Source: Sycobia sp. Sy_11
Lineage: Eukaryota; Arthropoda; Insecta; Hymenoptera; Epichrysomallidae
Length of the DNA: 64,000 bases
Assembly (NCBI GenBank): GCA_018907035.1
Contig: JACCIC010000053.1
Coordinates: 2,038,501-2,102,500, forward strand
Direction: 5' to 3'
This document shows, piece after piece, positions 23,018 to 33,795 of this stretch; the stretch's first letter is position 1, and every line of letters begins with the position of its first letter. Under the pieces are notes generated by a model. The model did not search any database, was not told the DNA's origin, and was given only the letters and a program-made list of their open reading frames with translations. Both the position numbers and the translations under genes were made by a program.

Positions 23018-23066
23018 ATATATATATATATATACACACATGTGTCTGTGTGGTCTGTGTGTGCGC

Positions 23067-23097
<31 letters not shown>

Positions 23098-23106
23098 TGT
23101 GTGTGT
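23018..23106. repeat. alternating purine-pyrimidine tract (TA-TG-CG-TG)
   Basis: TA units, then TG units with a few breaks, about ten CG units and about thirteen TG units make nearly 90 bp of alternating sequence. This is the strongest Z-DNA candidate in the window. Confidence 0.9.
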
Positions 23107-23212
23107 ACACTCGACGAGCGCGAGATAAAGCCAGGAGATAAATCGGCCGTGCATGTAATATAAACGCGGCTTGGTCGACGTCCCCTCTGATTGAGCCGAC
23201 CTTCGAACTCAC

Positions 23213-23253
23213 TTTCGGCCCTCTCTCGCCGCTGATTCGTCCGTATGTGCCAT
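23213..23253 (-). CDS. candidate first exon fragment, unknown protein
   Basis: A minus-strand ATG at 23,253 in a favourable context (GGAATGG) opens a frame MAHTDESAAREGR. It ends with two bases at a donor-like GTGAGT (23,212-23,207). The peptide is hydrophilic and repeat-free. No continuation exon was identified toward lower coordinates. Being 13 codons long, it may be chance. Confidence 0.08.
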
Positions 23254-23387
23254 TCCGGGGCTCGAGCTGTGCGCTACTTCTTCGGCGGATACGTATTTAG
23301 TTTCCAGCGGGGGGTTTTTCTGCCGCTTCTTCTTCTTCTTGTTTTTTTTCTTTCTCACACATATATATATAGTCGTGTCAGTGACAT

Positions 23388-23390
<3 letters not shown>

Positions 23391-23444
<54 letters not shown>
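23391..23444. repeat. (TA)n microsatellite
   Basis: About 27 perfect TA units. Confidence 0.95.
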
Positions 23445-23446
<2 letters not shown>

Positions 23447-23702
23447 GACGACACTGTGCGTAGGAATTTGTCTTTTTTCCATCAAATTTCTTTTTGCAAA
23501 TTTGTCTACGACATAAGAGAGATAAGTCGTATAGTACGATCAACTCTAATGAACACTTGTTAAAAATTCGATTGGTAAATAAACATAATCAGCATTTCGT
23601 GATAAACCGTCAAGATCAATTTCTTTTTTTTTGCGTTTTTTTTCCATTAATATATATATAGCAAACATTTCCAGTGATAGGCGCTTAGCAAATTTAATAT
23701 TT

Positions 23703-23705
<3 letters not shown>

Positions 23706-23741
<36 letters not shown>
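23706..23741. repeat. (TA)n microsatellite
   Basis: About 18 perfect TA units. Confidence 0.95.
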
Positions 23742-23743
<2 letters not shown>

Positions 23744-24552
23744 GGTCGATATGTATATACATATACCTACAAACACTCACTCTCGCACACACACACACAC
23801 ACACACAGTTATCAATATACCTTGTTTCGAGCACTCGATGACCATCGCATCTTCAATCTCGAATTTATGCCTGTTCTTATAGAGCGGGACCATGGCGCGA
23901 AAGGTTGCGAGGCGCCAGCCCTCGCTGCTGCGCACTTTCGACGATCCCTGGGTGGGTGGGTGGACGACGGGAGAGGGTGACGAGGGGGGGATGGGGGAGG
24001 CGTCAGCGGCCTCGCGATCCACAGCGGTGAGGCGCGCGTACGCTGCGCGCTGCGACGATCGCGCTCCGCGGCGCTCGCCGATTCGCCCGTGACGACACTC
24101 GCCCTGCTGCCGATCGGCCCATTCCTCGGCGCCGTGGGCACGGAAGAACCGGCGCTGTATCGCGATCACTGCGGCCAAAGTCCCGGGAGCAATTGTGAAA
24201 AGATTGAAAAAAACAAAAAACAAAACAAAACGGCAATGAAATAAAACACGCGCACACACAGAGACACGGAACAGAGAGGCAGAGTCGAAGGAGGCCGGTC
24301 ACTGCCGACAGAGCTGGAACGCCGTGTCCTTCTGTATTGTTCACCGGCCGTGCGAAGCGCGATTATCGCAATGGAAGCGAGCGCCCACCACGAGTCGAAC
24401 GGAGCGGAGAGCGCGCGAGAGCGCTCGACCCCGCGTGCGTCTGTCAGTTTTCTGACTCTCTCGCCGGCCCGACGCTGCGGGTGAAGACAGAAACGGAGCT
24501 CGCGCGCGCGCGGGCGCGCACACGCTTCAGCACGCGCAATATGACGGCGAGA

Positions 24553-24599
24553 GAGAGAGAGAGAGAGAGAGTGATACGGAGTCGGAGAGCGGCACGAGG

Positions 24600-24638
<39 letters not shown>

Positions 24639-24850
24639 GAATACACACAAAGTCAGAAAAAGAGAGGGAGACAGACTGCGCCCGCGCTCTTGTCTCGGGA
24701 TAGAGCGAGGAAGAGAGAAATAGGGAGAGATAGATAGGGAGAGAGAGAGAGAGAGGGAGAGAGAGAAAGTAGTAGTAGTAGTAGTAGTAGTAGTAGCAGC
24801 AGCAGCAGTCAGCCGTACGTGAAAAGAAGGGAGAGAGAGAGAGAGAGAGT
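24553..24850. repeat. purine-rich GA domain with AGT and AGC triplets
   Basis: Includes GA arrays near 24,553-24,572, 24,601-24,636, 24,740-24,768 and 24,831-24,850, and (AGT)n-(AGC)n at 24,769-24,808. A mirror-symmetric purine strand like this can form triplex DNA. Confidence 0.85.
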
Positions 24851-25008
24851 GAGAGAGACGTGCGTGTGCGCGGCGTACGAGTGAATGTGTGCAGAGAAGC
24901 GTATCCTCCGCATCGGGCCTGCTATACGGAACGGACGAGAGCGTCGAGCTGTCAGCGCAACCCCGAACCCAACCCCCCGATTCCCGTATAGAAAACCTCT
25001 CTCCCCAC

Positions 25009-25023
25009 CCCACACTCCACCCC

Positions 25024-25057
<34 letters not shown>

Positions 25058-25330
25058 TTTCTGTACGGTTTCGTTTTCATTCGTTTCTCCTCCCCACTCT
25101 CTGCACCGGCTCTCTCTCCCTCTCTCTCTCTCTCTCTCCTTCTCTATCTCTTTCTCTCTCGCAGACGCGCGCACGTCAGTCTGCCTCTATAACGACGTGC
25201 GTGCGCGCCCACCCTCTGCCGATGATGGCTAGAGTCGGCGAAAACGAGAAAGAGAGAGAGAGAAAGAGGGAGAGGGAGAGAGAGACGAAAAAAAAAATAA
25301 CGAGAAGAGAGAGAGATAGTTCGATAGGGT
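25009..25330. repeat. facing CT-rich and GA-rich tracts
   Basis: Pyrimidine tracts at 25,009-25,054 and 25,108-25,160 face purine tracts at 25,238-25,330 on the same strand. A transcript could fold into a long imperfect CU/GA duplex. Confidence 0.8.
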
Positions 25331-25870
25331 AAGAGTGACGGGGAGGGGAGGGTGGTCGAAAAGCAAATCAAAAATTGTATATACACGGACACGAAGGAGC
25401 AGTACAGGCAGGACTTTCTCCCTCGGCCGTAGAGAGAGAGAGAGAGAGAGAGAGAGCCCTCGTAATTCTCCCGCCATTGCCCACCTCCGGAACTGGACCA
25501 ACCCCCTTTTCGTCTTTTTCGAGCTCGACCGTTCCTATCCTACCCTCCCCCCCTCCCTATGACTTCCCCTACCCCGGCACCGTCGCTCGGGCACGAAACG
25601 CGCACGCACTTCCTCCAGGGGCGGCCAATACGGTTTGGGTAGCACGGGCAGGAAGTACAGTGGCCGCTGAGTAAAATAAGACGTTAATTCCGTTCGCCGG
25701 CCGCGGTCGACGGCCCCGTGTTCGAATTTTTCGAGGAGAAAAAAAAGCCGTCGGCCCTTCGATTTCTCGCCGACCGCCTGATGCGCGCGCGCGCGCGTCG
25801 CGCTCGTCCGTCCGTATATAAATATACGCTCTGCACCGTTTTCATTCTTCTCGCCTACCCAATCTTTATC

Positions 25871-26680
25871 TTTATAGCGCTTCTCTAGTTTTGCGGGCCC
25901 CTTTCACTTTTTTAATCCAATCCCGAAGATCTCGGGCTTCGCGCCCGGTTTGAAGTTTTCGAACGTGAAAGAGAACATCTGTTTCGAAGGTCGGGGGAGG
26001 GGTGGATAGAGAAGTTGTAACGGTGAACTCGTACCGAGATAGAGATCGTGTATTAGCCGTAATGATTATGAATGAAGCTCTTGATCGAAGTTGTGAAACA
26101 AGATTGCACGTATTTATATATAGATGTATGTAGGTTTGAATAAAAATTATTGGATAAGCGCGGCGCGCTGTCATAAATCAACCGTCGAAGTTGAAAAAAA
26201 AGCAAATATAAAAATAAAATAAAAAGAATAAAACGATGTTTGTGTCAGAAAAATTATACGGTTCTGGTATCATTCCGATGGAATTAATCGAGCGGAATTG
26301 AAGTTTGCCGATTACTTCATTTTCAACCATAATTTAGAATCCGAACATCTGTGTATACATACAATTATTGCGTGCACATGTATAAAGTGTATGGTGCATT
26401 TTCATTTCTCGCCAAACATCGATAATATATTAAATTTGAACAAAGTAGCGCAAACAGAGGTGTACAAAGTTGTTTTTTTTTGTTCTCTTCAAAAAAAAAT
26501 ATATATATATATATGTTTGTGTATTTTTTTTATACCATTATTGTAGCAGAATCAAAATTATGATTTAGAAGAGTCAAAGACCCTTTGTTTGTTGATTGCA
26601 CAGAGATTCCTAGCCCACTTTCATGTAAATTGAAGAGCCGAAGACAATGCGGAGGAAATTATAATAGTCGACAGTCGCGG
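25871..26680. other. AT-rich stretch, mostly unique
   Basis: A short TA run near 26,498-26,514 and small A runs; stops in every frame. No gene visible. Confidence 0.6.
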
Positions 26681-27327
26681 TTTCTCGTTCGATTAGCCGA
26701 ATGAACGACGTGACAGGACGTGAACAAAAGGCATTCGTGAACCATCCTTATATATATAATAAATGTGTGTGTATGTGTGTCCGTGTGCGTCCGTGTGTAT
26801 TCATATAAAGGCGCAATATAAAATAGAAATCCGAACGAGTGCGGCGTGTACACGGCGCAGAGAATTATCGAGGATGGAACAGCGTCGATATTGTACGATA
26901 CGTCCCTTTGTACGGGGGCGACGAGCGAAAACCTACAATCTAGCCGGAAGGGCGGTAAAGCGAGATAATCCAGTGGAAAAACGCAGGTACATCTCGCGGC
27001 TGTAATTCCCTTATCGCGCTTCCCGCTGGACTTGCAAAAGCGCAAGCCCTCGCTATTATTCTTAGTATTATTATTACTATTATTATTATTATTGTTGATA
27101 TTATTACACTTTGGCCCGGTTGGACGCATCAATCAACGACCGCTCGCTTCCACCTCCCCCTCCCCTCTTACTCCCCGCCCCAAGCCCCAACAGTCCGAGC
27201 GATGATGACTCTATCCAATCGAACGGCTCGTCGATTTTTCATCTCCGGAGCGTTCGTCCTCCTTTTGCCGTATGGGCAGAGCCGACCCGGCTGGATCGAG
27301 AGAACCGCGGGGCCAGCCGCCCAGCCG

Positions 27328-27331
<4 letters not shown>

Positions 27332-27372
<41 letters not shown>
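27332..27372. repeat. (TA)n microsatellite
   Basis: About 20 perfect TA units. Confidence 0.95.
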
Positions 27373-27374
<2 letters not shown>

Positions 27375-27802
27375 GGGCGCGAGTATAGAGCATCGGAGTC
27401 GTTGGGTGGGGGGGGGGGCATGGTCCGGGTAGCGAGGAACGCGAGATGAAGAGAAGTAAGAGAAGCGCCTATGATTTACGAGCGCCATTATAGTTTCGAT
27501 AATTATATGCTGCCCCGTAAGAAATTCCCCTACCCTACCTACTCCTCACCTACGCTCACGCGAAGTTTTGAAAAAGCGAGCGCTGAATAAAGAAGGAGAA
27601 AGAAAGAGGGCTGAATGGCGGGATAGAGGTTAGCGTGTATTATCCTCTCCCTCTCCCTCTCTCTCTCTCTCCTTGACCAATACAGAATGCTTTCGCTATT
27701 TTACCGACGGCTGATTCGTCCGATCTTTTCGATACTCATGCATATACCTATATGCATAAAAAATTAATACAGAAGAATATACATATATACATAAGCCACA
27801 GT

Positions 27803-27803
27803 G

Positions 27804-27897
<94 letters not shown>
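27803..27897. repeat. compound (TA)n-(TG)n microsatellite
   Basis: About 9 TA units pass into about 38 TG units; it is the longest TG array in the window and continuously alternating purine-pyrimidine over 95 bp. Confidence 0.95.
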
Positions 27898-27898
<1 letters not shown>

Positions 27899-27923
27899 CC
27901 TCCTTTGTTGTTTTGCAACTTAC

Positions 27924-28034
27924 GCGCTCGCGCGACATGCCGAGAGTGAAGAGGGTTCGCCAAGAGCGAAAGGGAGCGACAGCAAGGGAGCCAGAGAAGC
28001 CGGTGGGAGTGAACGAGGAGCGCACGATATCCAT
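27924..28034 (-). CDS. candidate first coding exon, unknown protein
   Basis: A minus-strand ATG at 28,034 with G at +4 opens 37 codons. The frame starts MDIVRSSFTPTGFSGSLAVA and ends TLFTLGMSRER. It ends in phase 0 exactly at a consensus donor GTAAGT (27,923-27,918), after which the CA array begins. The peptide is Ser/Arg-rich with a mildly hydrophobic middle and no recognisable domain. Upstream are an 11-bp hairpin and pyrimidine-rich DNA that could belong to a 5' UTR. A second minus frame (MRPDGYRALL...) is also open across the segment because GC content is high, which weakens the case. No downstream exon was confirmed. Confidence 0.14.
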
Positions 28035-28038
28035 CCGG

Positions 28039-28067
28039 TCTCATAATTTCAGCTTTAAATTATGAGA
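28039..28067. other. perfect hairpin, 11-bp arms, 7-base loop
   Basis: Arms 28,039-28,049 (TCTCATAATTT) and 28,057-28,067 are exact reverse complements. It lies five bases upstream of the candidate minus-strand start codon at 28,034. Confidence 0.75.
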
Positions 28068-28270
28068 GTTAGACAGAGAGAGTGAGAAAGACAGAGAGAG
28101 ACAGAGAGAGACAGAGAGGAGGGGAGAGAGTGAGCGGGTCGATCGATGCGCGCAACCCGGCCCTCCGTCCAAACCCCCCTTCCCGCCGGCCCTTTCGCGC
28201 CATCGCGCAAGGCGGGTACGCGGGGCGCAAGGTCAAGAGTCTCACGTACATATATATGTACGTTTTATTC

Positions 28271-28996
28271 ATATGCATATGCATATATATCGATAGAGGA
28301 TTGCTGGACATCAAAATATTACCTGGTGTCCCGCAGTCCGTTGGCTTGTATTTATTATATATAATATATACCTAAATATATACGACGATTTCTGCGCTTC
28401 AAACGATTTTTTGCTTCGTTTTTTTTCTTCTTCTTTCGTTCTTCAACAGATATATATATATACATAGGCTACCACCTGTTTATACATATACATATATCGT
28501 AAAATTTATACAGCAGTTTACGTTTGAGGAAAGCGAGAAATTGTTATGTATATATACGCAATTCCGCTGTGCATACATTGAAGCTGACACCGAATGACCT
28601 ATCTAGTTGATCTATACGTCAGGATAGGAGGAACATTGCAAGTCTCGTATCTCAAGCCCCAGTCTAGGGGCAATGAAAATATATCGCGAAACGTCTCGCA
28701 ACAATTTTGATTGTTTCCCGATGTCGATTTCCTTGGAACTTTGCCTCACGTTACTCTTATCTCCTTCATTCTGACGCGTATTACGGTCTTCAAGTAGTTC
28801 TGAAATATTACTGTTAAGTATATACCATGCTATATTTTACGGACTTCCACGTTTCTATAATCTCAAACAATCATATGTATATACATATAAATAAGCAGGA
28901 AAATCTTGTAGTATCTGGTGTTAGGTGATTGACATTGAAACTCGTTACAATTCATTCGTTAATGCAAGTAACGATATCATTATTATTTCGACATAT

Positions 28997-29062
<66 letters not shown>

Positions 29063-29330
29063 GGGTGTGCCAAATACGATAGTTCACAATGGTAGATTGG
29101 TAACGAGCAGAAGTCGTATAGAAAGATTCGATGCATTTACGGCAACTATTTGAAACTTTCCAAAAATCACACCAACTTTATACATTCAATTTGCCTCGAT
29201 TATTGGCGATCCGACCATGCCAACAATCATGCCGCGAGGGCACTCGGTGCGTGTAATACACATTTTAATGAGCACGGCGTTCTCGGCGTTAGAGCGATTA
29301 GCATCTATGCGCATAATCATTCCATTCGAT
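28271..29330. other. AT-rich stretch with a TA array and a possible transposon end
   Basis: Unique AT-rich DNA to 29,000, then a TA array at 29,010-29,058. Directly next to it is CAGGGTGTGCCAAA at 29,061-29,074, which resembles terminal repeats of some Tc1/mariner elements. No second end or transposase was found. Confidence 0.55.
29010..29058. repeat. (TA)n microsatellite
   Basis: About 24 TA units. Confidence 0.95.
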
Positions 29331-29451
29331 GATAATGTCGACGGTAAAAGTCGCCACGGTTCTTTTGTCAGAATTGCGATCGACGCAACGAAGACGATCG
29401 TCCTGGAGCGAAGGCGGCGAAACGACGTATCGCGGTGGAGCCGTGAGAGGA

Positions 29452-29454
<3 letters not shown>

Positions 29455-29488
<34 letters not shown>
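29455..29488. repeat. (GA)n microsatellite
   Basis: About 17 GA units. Confidence 0.94.
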
Positions 29489-29493
<5 letters not shown>

Positions 29494-29568
29494 CCCCAAC
29501 AGCCCGGCCCCGCTAGAATCGCGTATTGACCCTGTGCTATTCTCTGCAACGGGGCTCGTAAATATTAC

Positions 29569-29603
29569 AGAGAGAGAGAGAGAGGGAGACAAAGAGAGAG
29601 AGG

Positions 29604-29642
<39 letters not shown>

Positions 29643-29646
29643 CGAG
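29569..29646. repeat. imperfect (GA)n array
   Basis: Nearly 80 bp of GA with a few GG, CA and AA interruptions, suggesting an older array. Confidence 0.92.
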
Positions 29647-30076
29647 CGGGGGGAGAGAGAGCGCGCGCGCAACAGTCTGTATAGAGAGGCAGGAACCGAA
29701 GCACTGTTCTATTCCTACTGCACCCCGGGGAATCCCCATTACACTGATTCTGTTACGGCCACCGTAATCATCTAAAGTATCCTCTAACCGCGCGCTTCCT
29801 AATTGGAGCCTATACAATATGAACCGTTTTCTTCTACGACCGGACGGCCAGCTGTTCGAGTTTACCATGGGCGTGAAATTTGGGTGATTGGTGGGGGGGG
29901 GGAGGATGGTGGGATTCCATGATTACAGCCATGCGTAGCATTCTATGAATGTCAATTATTGATTTTAATCGGTAACTTTTCGATATATGACTAATTGGGC
30001 ACCGTATATGACTGGCTATGAATTCAAACCGGTAAAAATTGGTTAACTCTTTTGAAAAGCGACAAATTGTTATAAC

Positions 30077-30079
<3 letters not shown>

Positions 30080-30128
<49 letters not shown>
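30080..30128. repeat. (TA)n microsatellite
   Basis: About 24 TA units. Confidence 0.95.
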
Positions 30129-30130
<2 letters not shown>

Positions 30131-30667
30131 CAATGATATTTCCTTGTTTGCGCAGCGTAAATCGCAATCACAAGTCGTTAAACATTAAAATAATAACTGG
30201 ATAAACCAGTGTAACGGGTACGATCATTTTTTCAACAGCGAGTCAATTTTCTATTGTATCCAAGGCAGGGAGGAATAGCTGAGGCAGGAAATGCCGTATT
30301 ACATTATACAGTCCTAAGAAAAAGCCAATTGGGAGGAAGTGACTTAATACACGCGGATATCATTTTAGTTCTATATATAGTATTAACGTTCACCAATACA
30401 CATTTGAAAAAAAAGAAAATATAAAAATTAAGTGATCTTACGTTAAAAAAAAAAAGAAAAGAAGAAATTAAAAATATTATTTGTCTTTTATCAAGTAACT
30501 TAATTTAAAATTCAGATACATTTCATAATGTTGTTGCGCTACACCACATAACTTTTATCAATCGTATATTATAATTCACTTTCTATTTGCAAAAGGCAAA
30601 CAAGCGCGCACCTACAGAGGAGATATGGACAAGTGTTTTTTCAGTATAGACGAATAATGATATGACG

Positions 30668-30669
<2 letters not shown>

Positions 30670-30744
<75 letters not shown>
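30670..30744. repeat. compound (TA)n-(GA)n microsatellite
   Basis: About 25 TA units pass directly into about 12 GA units. Confidence 0.95.
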
Positions 30745-30868
30745 ATTAGAATTACAATTTCATTTCTTAAAGAGAGAGAAAGAGATACATTTTTGCTTCA
30801 TTTTACGAGCTGTATACCTATGGGTAATGGAGACTCGTTCAGTTGAGATACATATGTATGTATGTAGA

Positions 30869-30871
<3 letters not shown>

Positions 30872-30922
<51 letters not shown>
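30872..30922. repeat. (TA)n microsatellite
   Basis: About 25 perfect TA units. Confidence 0.95.
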
Positions 30923-30924
<2 letters not shown>

Positions 30925-31146
30925 CATGTAGAGACGTAACGCGTTTTGCGCGGACGAGCGATTGTAAGGATCGAGCGAGGAAATCTTCGACACGCGTGCG
31001 CATTAAAGAGATGATAACCTGGCGCACCAGACGCGAGCCCCATTGTTTCTCCGAGCCGAGGGAGGATGGAGTTGGAGTCGGACGAGCTAATCGCTAATCC
31101 ATTGTGTAACGCGATTATATACGTGCAAATTTATACGAGGTATCGG

Positions 31147-31158
31147 AGAGGGAGAGAT

Positions 31159-31209
<51 letters not shown>
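31147..31209. repeat. (GA)n microsatellite
   Basis: Imperfect left end, then more than 20 perfect GA units. Confidence 0.94.
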
Positions 31210-31210
<1 letters not shown>

Positions 31211-31530
31211 CGTCTCGTTACACGGCGGTGTGGCAAATAAATCGGCATCGGGACGAATGCGAGGCCCGTGATAATGGCATTTCGTACTCGCCTACATAAA
31301 CACGTCTATATATCTGTGCGCTTGCATATGGGAAAAAGAAGGCCTCGATATCGCCCAGTGGCTCGCCGGCCACGATCGTAATGTAATGCAAAAGGCAGCG
31401 AGCCACCGGCCAACTAGACGACGATGACGACGACGACCCGTTTCCGAGAGGGCAGTAGCCCGGTGGGGGGAGGGGGGCTCTATTCTCGACTCCCCCCCCC
31501 CCACTCCCAAACGCATACACAATGAACTCG

Positions 31531-31538
31531 TATAAAAG
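31531..31538 (+). promoter_or_regulatory. TATA-box-like string
   Basis: TATAAAAG matches the insect TATA consensus and sits in GC-rich surroundings, where it is less likely by chance. No TCAGT-type initiator stands about 30 bases downstream and no gene follows, so promoter function is speculative. Confidence 0.12.
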
Positions 31539-31670
31539 AACGCGTCCGATGGTCTCGCCGAGCTGCTGCTGTTGCTGCTGCTCTTATACTATATAGTATC
31601 TATGTACGCTCGTTATATGCGCTCGATGGCTCTCCTGCCCTATATTCGGCGGCTCCTCTATAGGTATCTC

Positions 31671-31671
<1 letters not shown>

Positions 31672-31720
<49 letters not shown>
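31672..31720. repeat. (CT)n microsatellite
   Basis: About 24 perfect CT units. Confidence 0.95.
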
Positions 31721-31722
<2 letters not shown>

Positions 31723-31873
31723 CACTGTCTCCAGGGTGACGGAGAAACGCTTGAACGTCGCGCATTCATCGCAATCTTTCGTAAACTGATTATTCCCGGC
31801 GATTAACTGGACGCTATGCCAGTGGGAGGACGTTCTAATTTTAAGGACAGCCGAAACCGTAGGGCTTACGATC

Positions 31874-31874
<1 letters not shown>

Positions 31875-31904
<30 letters not shown>
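31875..31904. repeat. poly-T run (30)
   Basis: Longest homopolymer in the window. Confidence 0.92.
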
Positions 31905-31906
<2 letters not shown>

Positions 31907-32129
31907 ACCCTTAACGTTGGCACGAGATGCGTCATTTTTCCGTGTCTAAGGTATTTACGGACCTCACAAGCTTCAAAGCTTCGCATGTTAATAATATTAG
32001 CAAAAAAAAAAAAAAAAAAAAATCGCCCAAAACAATTTTAAATTTTACTTCTAAAACTTTATCATTAATTTGGTACGTCTTTAAGTTCGAAGAATTCGCA
32101 ATTTCCTTGATTTCCGATAATCAAATTTC

Positions 32130-32142
<13 letters not shown>

Positions 32143-32180
<38 letters not shown>
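32143..32180. repeat. (TA)n microsatellite
   Basis: About 19 TA units. Confidence 0.94.
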
Positions 32181-32184
<4 letters not shown>

Positions 32185-32230
32185 CGTACATATATATTAT
32201 ATATATACGGGTCGATATTTAAGTTTGTTC

Positions 32231-33420
32231 TCGACGAGTTTTTACACGGATCCCCGTCTCCATAGTTTTCCACGCGATCCGTCCCGGCTCAGTCCTGGTT
32301 TTTTTACCAGATACCTCTATCGACGCCACCGCGGCCGCGTTATGGTTAACGCGATACACCATCGAGGGCGTGAATTTTTTTTTTTCTGTTTCATACGATC
32401 TCTCGAAGCACGTAATTGTATAATATGCACGCGCGCGACTGCGCTTTATGAGGCGCGCATAAACGGCAATTTTCGCAAATAAATACGTTATGCCATTATC
32501 ATTATCGTCATTATTATTATTATTGTTGTTATTATTGTTATTATTATTTTTTTTTATTAACTTTATTTTCAGTCATTAGCGACTTCGTACATATGTTACA
32601 TATTACTTTGTGTAAAAGAGAAAAAAAAATTACCAATAATCACAAAGATCAGTGGATATTATTATTATTATTGTTATCATTATTCATTCGAGGTCTTCCT
32701 TTTTCTTCGCAAATGACAGGCTCGTCAAATAAAGCGTAATATGCGGACATGCGCGGAGCCTCTCGTTTAGATAACGATCGGCGCTGCGTAACGCTACCGC
32801 GGCGGCACAAACGGCGCTCGAGCGTAATACGCCGTCGAGATTGGTCGCGTACATGCGCGTAATCATTATACGCGCGATCGCCTCGACGTTTAAAGTACGG
32901 ATCGGCCCTCGGTGAAAAGTACGGATATATTATGGATGACAAAGCTGTCGACCATTCGAATTTGCCAGAAGTGAAATGAGGATGTAGACGATTTTTCTAA
33001 AAAAAGTTATTTTGTAAATCTTTGTACCAACCGTCGTAAAGTAGATGAATCGCGTCTACTACGAATTTCGTATAGAATATTAATGTGGGTATATGGTAGC
33101 CAATAATTTGCATTTTCTTCTCTTATTCATTATATACACTATGTACGTTATGTACGCTATAAAGTCGCCATCCCGATGTTAAAACTAGTAAAAATCGGCC
33201 GATCGCTGAGAAACAGTTAAAATTTTTACAAAAGAAAAAAAATAATCATTGATTATTACATATTGTTCTGGCAGCGAAAAGAAAGCCGGAATATATAAAT
33301 TTCTATTAAAGTTTAAAAATATATAATGAACGAGAACGTTGACAGTAAACGATTGTAAATTTACTTTCATAGATCGGCAGCTTTATGTTAAAAAAAAAAA
33401 AATAAATAAAGCTATGAATT
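32231..33420. other. mixed block with ATT triplets
   Basis: ATT-rich triplets at about 32,501-32,549 and 32,655-32,685, a moderately GC-rich unique part (32,690-32,930) and AT-rich DNA after. No convincing exon. Confidence 0.55.
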
Positions 33421-33628
33421 CATCCTGCGCAGTTTTCAGAATGCACGCCGCGCAGCCAAATCCCGGTCTCTGGTCAAGTGCCAGCTGTAGAGCATCATTC
33501 CTAAAACGAAGGAAACGAGCACCAGTGCTTGTAATAAGGGTGGCGTGGATGCAATGCACAAATTGCGAGAAGACGTCGACTCATCTCGGTTCCAAAATCA
33601 TGGTTGAAAAAGTCTGCAACGAAAGTCC

Positions 33629-33643
<15 letters not shown>

Positions 33644-33675
<32 letters not shown>
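33644..33675. repeat. (CT)n microsatellite
   Basis: About 16 CT units following short CTGT units. Confidence 0.93.
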
Positions 33676-33678
<3 letters not shown>

Positions 33679-33795
33679 TCTCTGCTCCGCCTCACGATCG
33701 TCGGACAGGGCTATTCCCTGGCGAACGCGCGAAAGTTCGCCCTTTTTCCCCTCGTTCTCCTCGTCTGGTCCTCTGTCCGACTTATTCGAGGCTGA

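Larger units (their letters stand above)
22561..23340. other. GC-rich block with hairpin and alternating TA-TG-CG tract
   Basis: CT array at 22,593-22,622, GC hairpin at 22,787-22,818 and the alternating tract at 23,018-23,106. Frames of 110-195 codons on both strands are Arg/Ala-rich or repeat-derived. A short first-exon-like segment lies at 23,213-23,253 (-). Confidence 0.6.
23341..23880. other. AT-rich stretch with two TA arrays
   Basis: TA arrays at 23,391-23,444 and 23,706-23,741 and a short CA run near 23,788-23,807. Nothing else visible. Confidence 0.65.
23881..25870. other. large GC-rich block with strand-switching GA and CT domains
   Basis: From 23,881 to 24,500 it is CpG-rich and unique. 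From about 24,550 to 24,850 the plus strand is strongly purine-rich (GA arrays plus AGT and AGC triplets). From about 25,009 to 25,160 it is pyrimidine-rich, then purine-rich again at 25,234-25,330. Frames of 100-190 codons are Arg-Glu or Ser-Leu repeats. The size and composition would suit a promoter or 5' UTR region, but no start site can be shown. Confidence 0.6.
26681..28270. other. moderately GC-rich block with ATT, TA and TA-TG arrays
   Basis: ATT-rich triplets at 27,057-27,103, TA array at 27,332-27,372, G-run at 27,406-27,418 and the TA-TG array at 27,803-27,897. A first-exon-like minus segment lies at 27,924-28,034 with a hairpin just upstream. Other frames are repeat-derived. Confidence 0.6.
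29331..29890. other. GC-rich block with two GA arrays
   Basis: GA arrays at 29,455-29,488 and 29,569-29,646. A minus frame from 29,868 starts MVNSNSWPSGRRRKRF in a CCATGG context and is repeat-free for about 70 codons before running into the GA array as Ser-Leu. It has no donor and no recognised domain. Possible but unsupported. Confidence 0.5.
29891..30930. other. AT-rich stretch with TA and TA-GA arrays
   Basis: TA arrays at 30,080-30,128 and 30,872-30,922 and a TA-GA compound at 30,670-30,744. The unique sequence between is AT-rich with stops. Confidence 0.65.
30931..31870. other. GC-rich block with GA and CT arrays and a TATA-like string
   Basis: GA array at 31,147-31,209 and CT array at 31,672-31,720 lie about 460 bp apart in opposite orientation. 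A consensus-like TATAAAAG lies at 31,531-31,538. Frames are repeat-derived or Arg/Pro-rich. Confidence 0.55.
31871..32230. other. AT-rich stretch with poly-T, poly-A and TA runs
   Basis: T30 run at 31,875-31,904, an A run near 32,004-32,022 and a TA array at 32,143-32,180. Facing T and A runs 100 bp apart could pair. No gene. Confidence 0.7.

Noticed and set aside
24444..25025. 193-codon minus frame with long Ser-Leu and Thr runs
   Set aside because: Direct translation of GA and AGT arrays.
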